A stretch of DNA of 64,000 nt. Origin: an uncultured Bacilli bacterium. GTDB taxonomy: Bacteria > Bacillota_I > Bacilli_A > RFN20 > CAG-826. Of the stretch, positions 17,770-27,964 are shown one piece after another. A program made the translations under genes and the position numbers. The stretch spans positions 124,001-188,000 of the forward strand of contig CAKPBC010000001.1 of assembly GCA_934140155.1 (NCBI GenBank). The letters run 5' to 3'. The first letter of the stretch is position 1. Every line of letters starts with the position of its first letter. The notes beneath the pieces are model-generated. The model made no database searches, was not told where the DNA came from, and was given only the letters and a program-made list of their open reading frames with translations.

Positions 17770-18312
17770 TCAATAAGTCATAGAATAATTCATTATCATA
17801 GAACTAGTAGTAAGAATTACTCTATTGATATTATCAGCGTCATAATAAACGTTGATGGTAGATAATGATTCATTATCTATAGAAAACAATTTATTTAGTT
17901 TGACATTGGCCACAAAAACATCATCAAAAGAAACGTTTGTAAAGTTACTTTTGTCAAACTTTAAAGTATATAAGCTTATAACTTCAAATGGCAAATTTGC
18001 CTCATTTCCATCAATAATCTCATTATTATAAGTGTATTCTCCTTTAATTATTGATTTTCTTTGCTCATTTGGTTCAGTTAAACTTATTTGATTTAATTTC
18101 TCATAGCGATAAGTTACATTATAAGAATTATTTGCATACGTAACAAAATAATTTCCATAAAGTGCTTCATCTTCATAAATAGTCTTTACTTCTAATGTTA
18201 ATTTTACATAGTGATTGTTTAATTTTTGATTCAATACGTCAAAATTATCTATCTTATTGTTACAACCAAATAGCATAGGAAGAATTAACAAAAATATAGT
18301 TTTATTTTTCAT
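17770..18312 (-). CDS. Small lipoprotein of unknown function
   Basis: A 180-residue protein with a lipoprotein signal (MKNKTIFLLILPMLFGC, lipobox LFGC) followed by alternating hydrophobic and polar residues that suggest a beta-rich globular domain (LTLEVKTIYEDEALYGNYFV, INVYYDADNINRVIL). It looks like the LolA/LppX-type or DUF-style lipoproteins that bind a hydrophobic ligand, but I do not recognise a family. The start overlaps the stop of the preceding surface gene (ATGA), with GAGGAGG as ribosome site, so the pair is translationally coupled. Third gene of cluster A. Confidence 0.7.
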   Translation of the reverse strand: MKNKTIFLLILPMLFGCNNKIDNFDVLNQKLNNHYVKLTLEVKTIYEDEALYGNYFVTYANNSYNVTYRYEKLNQISLTEPNEQRKSIIKGEYTYNNEIIDGNEANLPFEVISLYTLKFDKSNFTNVSFDDVFVANVKLNKLFSIDNESLSTINVYYDADNINRVILTTSSMIMNYSMTY

Positions 18313-21300
18313 AATGAAATCCTCCTCGTAATAAATACAAACAACAAAGAAATCATTGTGCTTAGGCTTATTGCCGCTGCTAAATGAGAAGCAGAAGTTA
18401 AACTAAACAAATTAGAATTTGCTCTATCAACGTAGTTGTTGTATTCATTGATTTTCTGAAGCAATATTTCATGCTCTTTTGTTACCATTTCTTTGTCTTC
18501 AACAGAATTAAAACAATCGATAGCGTTATTAATTGCTTTGTACATTTCCTCTTTAGAATTGCATTTATCGATTAATGCAATAGCTTCTTGGAATTGAAGA
18601 ACATCTTTTCTTACTAGTGCATTGTACGCTTCTTTTATTTTTTCTATTGCTTCATTAATTTCCTTTTCACTAGCTTTTAAATTTTCATTAATGATTTTTC
18701 CTTCAGAAAGTGCTTTTTCTAAGTTCTTAATAGATTCATTTGTGTATTTACTACTATCTTCTATACTGCTTCTATTTATGATATCGCTTAGTTTGCTTTT
18801 ATCTGCCGTTTTAACAACACCTACATTTTCTGTATCAAATTGCGCAAATGCACCATAATACAAGCAAATATCATCGATTGCTATGCTACACGCTCCATAT
18901 GTTCCAATTATTATTTGGGGATTTCCCATTGGAGTTTCAAATGTAATATAAGCTTCATAATATCCGTTTTTATTTTTAACATCTGCTAAATCAATACCAT
19001 CATAGAAATTTGTACCATCTTTTGTAAATGCACTTACTCTTCCATCTAAAGTTAAAGCTAAATATTTTTCTGTTTGGCCACTAATAATAACACTAATATT
19101 TCCATCAATTTTATCAAGTGGTTTATACCTAAAACACAAAGTGTAAATTGTGCTTTCATTTAGCAATCCAGGCACGCTCTTAATTTGTGCTCCCCAACGA
19201 CATCCGGAATATATATTTGCACTACTATATCCATTTATGGCATCATCGTTATAACAATTTTTAGCACCAAAAGCATCAGCCACACTAACAAAATTATAAT
19301 AATCAAAATATTCTCCGCTAGTATTGCTTTCAAAATCTTCAGAAATATATTTTTCACCAGTTATTTGTTTCTTTTCTATTGCGGGTAATGTATCAAATTT
19401 TTCTCCTTGTAATAAAGAAAAGTCATCAATTACAATGAATCCTCCCCCATAGCTTCCGATTAGAAGGCCTTCTAAATCTTGCGTTATGTTGAAAGATGCT
19501 TGTAAAACATAGCAAGTATCCTCTTTGATAATACTACCAACTACTCCGCTACTACTATCTACAATTTTTGTTTTGTTAAATCTTAAGTACAAACCATCAA
19601 TTCCACCAACTTCTAAATAGAAATAATATTCTGGTTCAGAAACAACATTAAATCTAAATTGAATTGAATATGTATTGTTTTTATCAAAATTACTTTTTCT
19701 TGATATTAAGCCATTCCATTTTTCACTATCATTTTTAGCATTTGTAGCATCAAATCCACAAATTGCACTGAATGATCCATTAATAACTAAATTGTTATCA
19801 GTGGTTACTTTGCCTAATATTTCTTCTTTTTTATAATAATTTGTAAATGGCGTAAATTCTCCTAAGTTACAATCTTCAAATCCAGTTTTATACATTGGAA
19901 TAGAATAATTTTTAATAACTTTTAATTGGTAATTATCTAGTATTACAACTGCATTATTATCACATGTATAAACAAAATATCCAAAATAGTTTGTATTAGC
20001 AGGTGATTTAAACTGTAAAATCACGCGATTATACATTTCGGTAAATTTGACATTACATAATCCTGTTGATTGATATGTTTGCTTTTTTGGATTATAAATA
20101 AAATTAATCAAATCTAAATCGCCTTTTCGTGGATCTACATATTTTCCATAATAGCCAAACGAAGTCACGTTTTTCAAATTAATATCAAATGTTATTTCAT
20201 AATTAGTATCAGCAGCTAAAACCGTACTTCCCATTCCGCCTGTTCCTTGAAGACCAACATATGTTGAGGCGCCATAAGTACCCGAATTAGTTTCACTGAC
20301 TAATGCTTTTCCATCAAAACAATCTTTGACAGACAAATATGATGAATCGCTATATAAATGAGTACTTCTCCATAAATATTCAGAAATATTATCTTCGTTA
20401 TTATAGTTTTCAAAATCATCTTTATATATAAGGCGATCAGCTTTATAATCGTGTTCTGACTTCTTTATAGCAATATTATCAATAACCATGTATCCATTAT
20501 TTTCTAAATCTAAGATAAAATCAGACCAGTTGGTAGAAGTCTCAGTAATAGCATCGACTTCAACATGGATAACGCCATTTTCTTCAGTGACAGAATAAAA
20601 CGGCGATGTACATGATACATTAACTAAATCGCTAGGTTTAAAAGAAATACTAGTAATTATTGCATCTGTATTATTTTCTTTTAATTGATAGGTAAATTGA
20701 TTAACACCAAATAATTTGATATCGAATTCAATAGTATAAGTGCCTTTATTAGTATCAAAAGGATTTTTACCACTACCAGAGCACAAAATTTGGTTTGCAT
20801 GATAAATTCCTTTTTGCAATTGGCCAACTTTCAAAGATTTATTAGTAATTGCATCATCATCATTTTTAGTATCAATTACCGCTGCTATTGTGGCATCACT
20901 AGCCCAACATAAGTCATACCATAAATATTCACTAATATTCTTAACGCCATCATAGCTTTGGAATGTTTGATTGTATTTATAGCCGCTAAAATCTTTTTCT
21001 TGATCTGGTTCTTTTATTTTATTGGTGGATATAGATACATTTATATTATCAATCACAACATATCCAGCCCCATCAAATACAGCATAGAAATATGCCCAAA
21101 CACCTGTAGTTCCATCGTAATCAATATCAAATGAAACATGGTAATAATCATCAACTTTTGTGATTGTTTCAAAACTATGCGTACCCTCGATTTCACTTGT
21201 TTTATTAGGAACAAATCCTAATCCACCAATATAATTATCTGTTTGAGGAACCAAATAAGAAAAACCCACCTTGGATGCATTGCTAACTTTGATATCAAAT

Positions 21301-21647
21301 GTTGTCGTATATCTATTTGAGCCATTTGATTTTAGTTGAATTGTCCCGTCTTTGAACGCTAGTAAGTTATTAGAATAGCAAAAATTTTGTCCACCTACTT
21401 TTATAGAATAACCATCAATATTTTCTCCACTATCAATAATACTTTTTGTTGATGCATCACAAATCATTCCTAAATTGTTCCAAGCAAATGAATCAACCGC
21501 GGTTTTTCCATCATAACTGCTGAAATCTTCACTATAAATAGGTGTAGCATTATCGCTATTTAACCGATTTTTAGGAGTATTATAATTGCTTATCAACAAT
21601 GGTTCCATTAACGCACAAATAGTTGTCAGTAAAACTTTTCTTAACAT
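18309..21647 (-). CDS. Large surface protein with five beta-sandwich modules and a FIVAR-like stalk
   Basis: A 1112-residue protein with a signal peptide, then five homologous modules of about 170-190 residues. Each opens with a variant of Y-x-(E/D/Q)-x-F-x-(S/D/N)-Y (IYSEDFSSYDG, KYNQTFQSYDG, IYKDDFENYNN) and closes with (I/L)D(N/D)-x-x-(I/L). They are followed by a three-helix FIVAR-like region (about 955-1085, with KASEKEINEAIEKIKEAYNAL) and a membrane helix with a short basic tail. The modules resemble carbohydrate-binding jelly rolls. No catalytic domain is visible, so the likely job is glycan capture at the cell surface. It overlaps both neighbours (7 nt with the GH127 gene, 4 nt with the lipoprotein) and has a clear AAGGAGG ribosome site. 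Confidence 0.72.
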   Translation of the reverse strand: MLRKVLLTTICALMEPLLISNYNTPKNRLNSDNATPIYSEDFSSYDGKTAVDSFAWNNLGMICDASTKSIIDSGENIDGYSIKVGGQNFCYSNNLLAFKDGTIQLKSNGSNRYTTTFDIKVSNASKVGFSYLVPQTDNYIGGLGFVPNKTSEIEGTHSFETITKVDDYYHVSFDIDYDGTTGVWAYFYAVFDGAGYVVIDNINVSISTNKIKEPDQEKDFSGYKYNQTFQSYDGVKNISEYLWYDLCWASDATIAAVIDTKNDDDAITNKSLKVGQLQKGIYHANQILCSGSGKNPFDTNKGTYTIEFDIKLFGVNQFTYQLKENNTDAIITSISFKPSDLVNVSCTSPFYSVTEENGVIHVEVDAITETSTNWSDFILDLENNGYMVIDNIAIKKSEHDYKADRLIYKDDFENYNNEDNISEYLWRSTHLYSDSSYLSVKDCFDGKALVSETNSGTYGASTYVGLQGTGGMGSTVLAADTNYEITFDINLKNVTSFGYYGKYVDPRKGDLDLINFIYNPKKQTYQSTGLCNVKFTEMYNRVILQFKSPANTNYFGYFVYTCDNNAVVILDNYQLKVIKNYSIPMYKTGFEDCNLGEFTPFTNYYKKEEILGKVTTDNNLVINGSFSAICGFDATNAKNDSEKWNGLISRKSNFDKNNTYSIQFRFNVVSEPEYYFYLEVGGIDGLYLRFNKTKIVDSSSGVVGSIIKEDTCYVLQASFNITQDLEGLLIGSYGGGFIVIDDFSLLQGEKFDTLPAIEKKQITGEKYISEDFESNTSGEYFDYYNFVSVADAFGAKNCYNDDAINGYSSANIYSGCRWGAQIKSVPGLLNESTIYTLCFRYKPLDKIDGNISVIISGQTEKYLALTLDGRVSAFTKDGTNFYDGIDLADVKNKNGYYEAYITFETPMGNPQIIIGTYGACSIAIDDICLYYGAFAQFDTENVGVVKTADKSKLSDIINRSSIEDSSKYTNESIKNLEKALSEGKIINENLKASEKEINEAIEKIKEAYNALVRKDVLQFQEAIALIDKCNSKEEMYKAINNAIDCFNSVEDKEMVTKEHEILLQKINEYNNYVDRANSNLFSLTSASHLAAAISLSTMISLLFVFITRRISL

Positions 21648-24600
21648 TTTACTTTCCTCCTTTTTCCAATATAAATTCCTAAAATGGATAAAAGCGTTAC
21701 AGTTGCTATAGAGGCCACAACAATTGGTACATAATTTGTTTTTTGCTTATTAGGAGTTGGTGTAATAATGCTTGGATCATCAAAATTTATGTTATCATCA
21801 TTATCTTTTGCTTCTGGCATGATTGTAATATCAATATCTTTTTCTTCAATTATTTCATACATAATATCTGCAGAAGCAAACTTGTTTTCATTAACATTTT
21901 TGACATTAAACAATCCAATAACTTGATCTTTACTTAATGCGTAATTATAAATACGAATTTCATCAATTACACCATTTAAATTTGGAGTATACTCAACATG
22001 GCTCTTTCCGATATAATTTAATAAGTATGATTCAACATTGCTTAAATCATAAACAAATTGTTCGCTTCGTGAAACTTCTACGCCATTAACATAACTTATC
22101 GCCAAATTATCTTTGATAGTTAATGTAACGTTATACCATGTATTTGGCTTTAAAGAATATATTTGTTGATTTACACTATAAGATATACCATCTTGCTTAC
22201 CGCAAGCATAACCACTTGTTGTCATAGTTAAATAATTATTATAATCATTACCCAAATCAAACAATCTTTCAAACAATCCATTTGTGGTATCATTATATTT
22301 TACATCTATTGATAATGTTATTTCATTGCTAATACCCTTTACTTTCCCAAACGACACATATGATGTGCCGTTTAAATTCACGCCATTTCCAAATTTACCT
22401 TGGCAAGAATTGTATTCGCCTATAATCGTTCCATCATTGCCATTATTTGACTTATCTTTAACAATATTATTTTCAATATTTTCAAAATCGTAATATAAAA
22501 CTAATCCATCATTTAATGAGTTATAAGATATATTATAATTCACATCCAAATTAGTATTATATATTTTTACTTTTCCAGTTTGATTTCCTCTTGTTAGTGT
22601 TGTAGTAGACCAGTCAACTCTAAGACGTAAAGTGCCTGAATTTTCCAAATGAACTATAGCAAATTGTGTTGGATAATATAAGTCATTATTAGCAAGTTTA
22701 TACTTAATATCATCGATATAAACAACCTTATCGCCATAAGCTTGTAGTCTTACACTTACATCACTTAATGCTTCAATAGTAACAACACCAAGTTGCATAT
22801 ATTCTTTTATTGTTCCTTTTGATGCCCCTTCATAAAGAATTGTACCATCTTGATTTTTAATACGAATATTGCCTGTACCATCAAAAGATAAGCGGTCATA
22901 TAAGAAATTTTTGAAATCAATATTAATACTTTCTCCAGCATTTAAATCAATATGTGTGTCATTTTGTAAAGGAAGTTCTTCTCTTAATGTACGCATTTCA
23001 TAAATACCCGTAGTCAGTGTTCCTTTTGTACATAAAATCTTAACAGTAATTTTGTCACTATTATCAGAATATTTTTCTGGTATATCAAAATACTTGTTAT
23101 AAAATTCTCTTCCCTTATATTCGACAGAAACAGAGAATTCCTTATTGTCATTAATATAAATATCATAGGAATAGTTGTTGTCTGTGCCAAAATGAGTAAT
23201 AACCAATTCGTTTTTTACTCCTTTTTCTACCGCAATTGTATAACCAATATATCCATCGACAACCATACCGCGATTACATTTAGTGAAGCAATTACCTGTC
23301 CAACTCTTATTATTATGGAAGAAATTATGAGCTGTCTCACTGAAATAATTACCGACATTAATAAAGTCTATTTCATTACTTTTTTTATAAGAACATTCAT
23401 ATAAATAATCATAATATTCTTTGCTTTCTGTTTTAAAAATATTCCAATAAACAATGTATTTTACTTTATAGCATTTATAAAATGCACTTATTAGCACTTC
23501 TTGATTATCTGCTTTTAACAAGTATGTTAAATCATCAACTTTTTTTACGTTATCGAATATAGAATCACCGGAATAAAATAATTCATTTTTTATTTTATTA
23601 TCTTTTGATTGACCAATATTTGAGTTTGTTAAGATTGGTGAAATCTCCCCAATGCTTTCAATAATGCCACTCATCATAATTGGTCCATACATAATAGCGT
23701 CACTATGTGGTTCAGTATCACTTTCTAAATGAGATAATCTAAATGACATAGGGAATTTGATTTTGATAATATCTCCTACTTTAAAAGTACGATTAATATT
23801 AATATATCCATCATTAGAAATATTCAAGTCAATTAATTTACCATTATATGACATAGTTGCTTGTCCAGACACCCATGCCGGATATCGAATTTTCAAATTC
23901 GTTGTAGCTTCTTTTGTAACTTCAAAAGATACAACATTTTCACTTGGAAAATTATGTTTTTGCTTTAATCCAAGTCCAGTAACAGTATCATTAATTTGTG
24001 AATTAATAAACAAATTAACAATAAGAGAATTATTATTATGATAATAAATATTTTGATTGAATTTAGCAAAGTTTTCCCAACCTGTTGCAGTACAGCACCA
24101 AAAAGAATTTTCAGCATCATGATATACTTTATAATATCCATAATCCATGGAAATATAATAAGTTTTCATACCACTATCCCAATCAATAGAAGCTAAAATT
24201 TGGTTATATAATAGATTTTCATAATAGTCCATATAATATTTATTATTTGTAATGCGATATAGCAAATCACAACATTTCATGTAGTTATAAGCACAACACG
24301 TTTCAGCATTTTGGAATCCCACTGTTTCCACTTGACGAGTCGGATGTAATTCTTCAAGTTCTGAGTTATTTCCATTTGCATATGTTCTTTCTTTTGTCAT
24401 TAACTCAAATCCATTGATTCCGATTTGTAAATATTTTTCATCTTTTGTTGCAAGATATGCAAATAAGGCGCTTCGCACTACCGGAATAGATCTATTACAA
24501 TGAACATAAGAAAACGGATCTTCGTTAGCGTACATCTTATTAAACACATCTTTATCCACAAACTTAAAAGCCGCATCTAAAAATACTTGTTCCTTTGTTT

Positions 24601-25345
24601 CTAAATATAATTGAAAGAAGCAAATAGCGATGTCACCATATTCAAATTTTAAAACTCTTTTGTTTGTTTCTTCATCATATTTTGATACTCTTGTCGCTAA
24701 ATATTTTCCAAGATTGTACCAAATTTTATATGCTTTTTGACTATTTGCAAATTTGTAAGCATCGTAATAGCCTTCTAAATTTTTGGCAAATGTGTAAAAG
24801 ATTGGCCAAAAAGCTGATCCTGTTTTTTCAATTGAGTCCAACTCAGACACACTAAAAGCACTCACATAGCCCGCATTTGCTGGATCCATCTTGGCATAAG
24901 CTTCTTGACATTCATCAATCATATCAACAAATTCATTAATTTTACCAAGTACTGCCTCATCATGCTCCTCAGCATATAGATAGGAATATGCACCTAAAAG
25001 AGTAATTTCAGCATCTCCCTCGCCAACTCCTTTTGCCGCCCATCCGCCATATTCTTTAAAGCCTGTGTCAATACCAGAGTTTAAATAAAAATTAACTAAA
25101 AGTCTATCAAGCGAATAAGACATGATGTAATTTTTGTTGAGAATTTTTCCTTCATAAAATTCGCCTTGATTAACTAAAGATACATCATTTGGATTTGCCA
25201 CATCGTTAATAAACACAATCTCATTTTCCTCCGTACTTTTTTTCATATAAACATCTTTTCCATTATTTTTAGTTACATTTAAATTGGGCACTAAGGAAAG
25301 CATTAAGCAAATGCCGCTAGCTAATTTTTTAAATAATTTTTTCAT
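21641..25345 (-). CDS. Surface GH127 glycoside hydrolase (beta-L-arabinofuranosidase-like) with LamG domain
   Basis: A 1234-residue protein: signal peptide, GH127 (DUF1680) catalytic region (about 60-640), beta domains, a LamG-type concanavalin fold (about 955-1140, YYDFENIENNIVKDKSNNG) and a C-terminal membrane helix with a basic tail. The GH127 zinc-thiolate site is intact: an E-x-C motif (E348, C350 in NAETC) and the Cys pair C417-C418 in FWCCTATG, the place of the Cys nucleophile in characterised enzymes. GH127 members release beta-L-arabinofuranose from plant glycoproteins, and related ones act on rhamnogalacturonan II. First gene of cluster A. No ribosome site precedes the ATG, see the separate entry. 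The exact linkage cut is not predictable. Confidence 0.88.
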   Translation of the reverse strand: MKKLFKKLASGICLMLSLVPNLNVTKNNGKDVYMKKSTEENEIVFINDVANPNDVSLVNQGEFYEGKILNKNYIMSYSLDRLLVNFYLNSGIDTGFKEYGGWAAKGVGEGDAEITLLGAYSYLYAEEHDEAVLGKINEFVDMIDECQEAYAKMDPANAGYVSAFSVSELDSIEKTGSAFWPIFYTFAKNLEGYYDAYKFANSQKAYKIWYNLGKYLATRVSKYDEETNKRVLKFEYGDIAICFFQLYLETKEQVFLDAAFKFVDKDVFNKMYANEDPFSYVHCNRSIPVVRSALFAYLATKDEKYLQIGINGFELMTKERTYANGNNSELEELHPTRQVETVGFQNAETCCAYNYMKCCDLLYRITNNKYYMDYYENLLYNQILASIDWDSGMKTYYISMDYGYYKVYHDAENSFWCCTATGWENFAKFNQNIYYHNNNSLIVNLFINSQINDTVTGLGLKQKHNFPSENVVSFEVTKEATTNLKIRYPAWVSGQATMSYNGKLIDLNISNDGYININRTFKVGDIIKIKFPMSFRLSHLESDTEPHSDAIMYGPIMMSGIIESIGEISPILTNSNIGQSKDNKIKNELFYSGDSIFDNVKKVDDLTYLLKADNQEVLISAFYKCYKVKYIVYWNIFKTESKEYYDYLYECSYKKSNEIDFINVGNYFSETAHNFFHNNKSWTGNCFTKCNRGMVVDGYIGYTIAVEKGVKNELVITHFGTDNNYSYDIYINDNKEFSVSVEYKGREFYNKYFDIPEKYSDNSDKITVKILCTKGTLTTGIYEMRTLREELPLQNDTHIDLNAGESINIDFKNFLYDRLSFDGTGNIRIKNQDGTILYEGASKGTIKEYMQLGVVTIEALSDVSVRLQAYGDKVVYIDDIKYKLANNDLYYPTQFAIVHLENSGTLRLRVDWSTTTLTRGNQTGKVKIYNTNLDVNYNISYNSLNDGLVLYYDFENIENNIVKDKSNNGNDGTIIGEYNSCQGKFGNGVNLNGTSYVSFGKVKGISNEITLSIDVKYNDTTNGLFERLFDLGNDYNNYLTMTTSGYACGKQDGISYSVNQQIYSLKPNTWYNVTLTIKDNLAISYVNGVEVSRSEQFVYDLSNVESYLLNYIGKSHVEYTPNLNGVIDEIRIYNYALSKDQVIGLFNVKNVNENKFASADIMYEIIEEKDIDITIMPEAKDNDDNINFDDPSIITPTPNKQKTNYVPIVVASIATVTLLSILGIYIGKRRKVKC

Positions 25346-25351
25346 ACTATA

Positions 25352-25357
25352 ATTATA
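25352..25357 (-). promoter_or_regulatory. Candidate -10 box giving a leaderless GH127 mRNA
   Basis: On the minus strand TATAAT is followed by TATAGT and then the ATG, so transcription would start at or next to the start codon. No Shine-Dalgarno sequence lies in the 20 nt upstream. The -35 region is weak (TTTTAT), which suggests dependence on an activator, possibly the divergent AraC protein. Confidence 0.4.
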
Positions 25358-25563
25358 CTAGTTATATAATTGCCATAAAAGTTTGAAAAAGGCATATTAG
25401 GTGTCAAAATGTAAGCCCTTTACTTGTTTTGTGCTAACTTTTAATATTATTGCAAATTTTATGTTTTTATTCGACTAAAAATAAGCAAAAATATTAATTA
25501 ATTCATTAATTAGGAATAAATTATACACTGATATTTTTAACCAAATTTTGCCAACTGGTTTAT

Positions 25564-25592
25564 TTGACTTTGATTTTTATTAAGAATATAAT
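25564..25592 (+). promoter_or_regulatory. Strong housekeeping promoter of the AraC gene
   Basis: TTGACT (25564-25569), 17 nt spacer, TATAAT (25587-25592). Directly upstream (25541-25560) are two CCAA half-sites 10 bp apart, the second in CCAACTGG, a plausible AraC-family or autoregulatory binding site between the divergent promoters. Confidence 0.8.
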
Positions 25593-25623
25593 TGGTGTTG
25601 AAAGGTAATTATTTATATAAGCC

Positions 25624-26478
25624 ATGATCAAAAGCGAAGAACCTCATTACTACTTATTTGATATGACCATTCCTTTCCACGCCGTATATGGTGGAAAGAA
25701 ACTTTTAAATGATTTTATTGAGAAACCAAGGATAATGAAAGATTATATTATTTATCTAGTAATTGAAGGAAAAATCTATATAAAACAAGATAATGTCTGT
25801 TCCTGTGTTGAACAGCAAGAAATGCTTTTCAATCTTCCTTATTTACCACAAGAAGGATACAAAAAAGAAAAATCATCTTTTTATTGGATTCACTTTACAA
25901 GCGCAAATAATCCTATAAAAATCACCAAAAGTGAATTAATAAATAAACTTAATAACGATAAAGATTTTATGAAAAATAGAATAATAATTCCCACACATAC
26001 TAAGGTATCTAATTATAAAAATCTCGTGCTTCTTATTAGCTTGTATTTACAAGAATTACAAGAAAATCGAAATAGTGTGACAGAAGATTATTTTTTAAGT
26101 TTAATTTGTGCTGAAATATCAAGACAAGAACTTGGAAAAATACTAACCAAAAGCAATGATTTTCCGTTTAAACTTAAAGAAATTGTCGAATATATTAACG
26201 TATGTTCCCATCTTATAAATTCAGTAGATGAAGTAGCGTGCCAATTCGGCTATACTAGTAAATATTTATCATTTTTATTTAAAAAATATCTAAATACATC
26301 TCCCAAAAAATATATTGAGGATGCACGATTAAACCATGCTGATTCACTATTACTAGATAGTAATCTGCCAATAAACAAAATTGCATCTTTGGTTGGGTAT
26401 GACGATGCACATGTTTTTATGAAAGCTTATAAAAGAAGCCGTGGTATGACTCCTTCTATCTTTAGAAACAAAAAATAA
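25624..26478 (+). CDS. AraC-family transcriptional regulator of cluster A
   Basis: A 284-residue protein: an N-terminal sugar-sensing cupin-like domain (about 10-160) and a C-terminal pair of helix-turn-helix motifs (SVDEVACQFGYTSKYLSFLF and PINKIASLVGYDDAHVFMKA) ending in the usual TPS-x-FR. It is transcribed away from the GH127 operon from a shared 278-nt region, the standard layout for a local activator of carbohydrate genes. The closest ribosome site, GAAAGG (25600-25605), is 18 nt from the ATG, unusually far; an in-frame TAA at 25618 excludes an earlier start. The inducer is presumably a sugar released by cluster A enzymes. Confidence 0.9.
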   Translation: MIKSEEPHYYLFDMTIPFHAVYGGKKLLNDFIEKPRIMKDYIIYLVIEGKIYIKQDNVCSCVEQQEMLFNLPYLPQEGYKKEKSSFYWIHFTSANNPIKITKSELINKLNNDKDFMKNRIIIPTHTKVSNYKNLVLLISLYLQELQENRNSVTEDYFLSLICAEISRQELGKILTKSNDFPFKLKEIVEYINVCSHLINSVDEVACQFGYTSKYLSFLFKKYLNTSPKKYIEDARLNHADSLLLDSNLPINKIASLVGYDDAHVFMKAYKRSRGMTPSIFRNKK

Positions 26479-26526
26479 GTCTCAATGATTATCAGCGTTT
26501 TTGTGATATCATTGGGACTTTATTTC
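26477..26526. terminator. Bidirectional terminator between araC and cluster B
   Basis: AAGTCTCAATGAT (26477-26489) pairs with ATCATTGGGACTT (26508-26520), one G-U wobble. On the plus strand TTTATTT follows; on the minus strand ATTTTTTG follows. It begins inside the AraC stop codon and also serves the converging cluster B operon that ends at 26593. Confidence 0.85.
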
Positions 26527-26592
26527 GACAATAAAACATTTTTAATATTTTTTTAAGTTTTCACTATTTTTCTATAATTCATCAAGAAACAA

Positions 26593-27960
26593 TCAAATAT
26601 TTTTATTATAGTCTTCTAATGATTCTTCTGTATCAGCATCGAACAAATGAATATGCATTGAATCAAAGCTTATTTTGAATTCTTTTCCAATTTCATGTTC
26701 GTTTTTAGAAGATAAAACCATAATAAATTGTCTATTAGTATTAAATTCTTCATTACCTAAATTAAAATAAACGTGTGTTTGATTTCCTAAATTCTCTTTA
26801 ATACCTGTTTTAACAATAAAACCTTCTTCATTAGGAAAAATATCCTCGCCCCTTACACCAAGAATAATTTTGTGTTTTTTGCCATCTAAATATTCTTTTT
26901 TAATGTCAATCATATCTTTTGTGGAATATTTAAGAGTTGCACCATTTTCTAAAATGATTTGATTTTGTTTATTTTTATAACAAAAGTCTCCTTTAAAGAA
27001 GTTCATTTGTGGTGTGCCAATAAATCCTGCAACGAAAACATTTTTAGGGTGATTAAATAAATTATTTGGAGTATCAATTTGTTGAATAATACCATCTTTC
27101 ATAACAACAATCCTTGTTCCCATAGTCATAGCTTCTATTTGATCATGTGTAACATAAATAAATGTCGTTTTTAACCTATTATGAAGACTAGTTATTTCCG
27201 CGCGCATTTGAGCACGAAGTTTAGCATCTAAGTTACTTAAAGGCTCATCAAGTAAAAACACTTTCGGATTTCTTACTATGGCTCTACCTAAAGCAATTCT
27301 TTGACGTTGACCACCTGACATTTCCCGTGGTTTGCGATCTAATAATGATTCAATATCCAAAATTTTTGCGGCATAACGCACTCTTCTATCAATTTCTTCT
27401 TTGGACATATGTTTATATTCATAAACAGGCACAGGAGTAGTCATGAAATAATCAAGTTTCTTTTTATAACTATCTAACTCATGCTCAACTAAAGACTTAT
27501 CTTCAGTATTAACACGCTTCATAGTTTTCTCTAACCGAGCAATTTCTCTTTTTAATGCTTTTATTTTCTTGTGATCAATTGCTAAGATTTCTTTCCCAGA
27601 ATCATCTAATTTAGCTACTGGGATTTTTCTTAATCTTAAACTGAAAGCAATGTTTTTATACGCGGTCATGTGTGGATATAAAGCATAGTTTTGGAAAACC
27701 ATGGCAATGTTACGATCTTTTGGCTCTAATTCATTAATGAGTAAATCATCAATATAAATTTCACCTTTTGAGATATCTTCTAATCCCGCAATCATACGAA
27801 GCGTTGTGGACTTTCCACATCCTGATGGTCCAACAAAGACAATAAACTCATTATCTTCAATTTCCATTGAAAAATCCTTTACTGCTTCAACGTATCTTTT
27901 CTTACCTTTATTTTCTGATTCAAATATTTTATAGACATGTCTTAATGATACTTTTCCCAT
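26593..27960 (-). CDS. Sugar ABC transporter ATPase (MsmK/UgpC type) with helical insertion
   Basis: A 455-residue ABC ATPase of the CUT1 (MsmK/MalK/UgpC) group: Walker A GPSGCGKS (44-51), Q-loop Gln90, signature SGGQRQ (215-220), Walker B VFLLDEP (234-240) and a C-terminal regulatory TOBE part. Usual length is about 370. The extra 70 residues (about 117-186) form a charged, helix-rich block between the Q-loop helix and the signature, at the site where normal members have only IPKAEID-like sequence. I recall similar insertions in Mollicutes homologues. It is the last gene of the cluster B operon and energises the permease pair at 36421-38204; MsmK-type ATPases often serve several importers. 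Confidence 0.92.
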   Translation of the reverse strand: MGKVSLRHVYKIFESENKGKKRYVEAVKDFSMEIEDNEFIVFVGPSGCGKSTTLRMIAGLEDISKGEIYIDDLLINELEPKDRNIAMVFQNYALYPHMTAYKNIAFSLRLRKIPVAKLDDSGKEILAIDHKKIKALKREIARLEKTMKRVNTEDKSLVEHELDSYKKKLDYFMTTPVPVYEYKHMSKEEIDRRVRYAAKILDIESLLDRKPREMSGGQRQRIALGRAIVRNPKVFLLDEPLSNLDAKLRAQMRAEITSLHNRLKTTFIYVTHDQIEAMTMGTRIVVMKDGIIQQIDTPNNLFNHPKNVFVAGFIGTPQMNFFKGDFCYKNKQNQIILENGATLKYSTKDMIDIKKEYLDGKKHKIILGVRGEDIFPNEEGFIVKTGIKENLGNQTHVYFNLGNEEFNTNRQFIMVLSSKNEHEIGKEFKISFDSMHIHLFDADTEESLEDYNKNI

Positions 27961-27964
27961 AATA

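Noticed and set aside
15363..25345. LPxTG sortase signals on the surface proteins
   Set aside because: The C-termini have a membrane helix and basic residues but no LPxTG-like motif before the helix.
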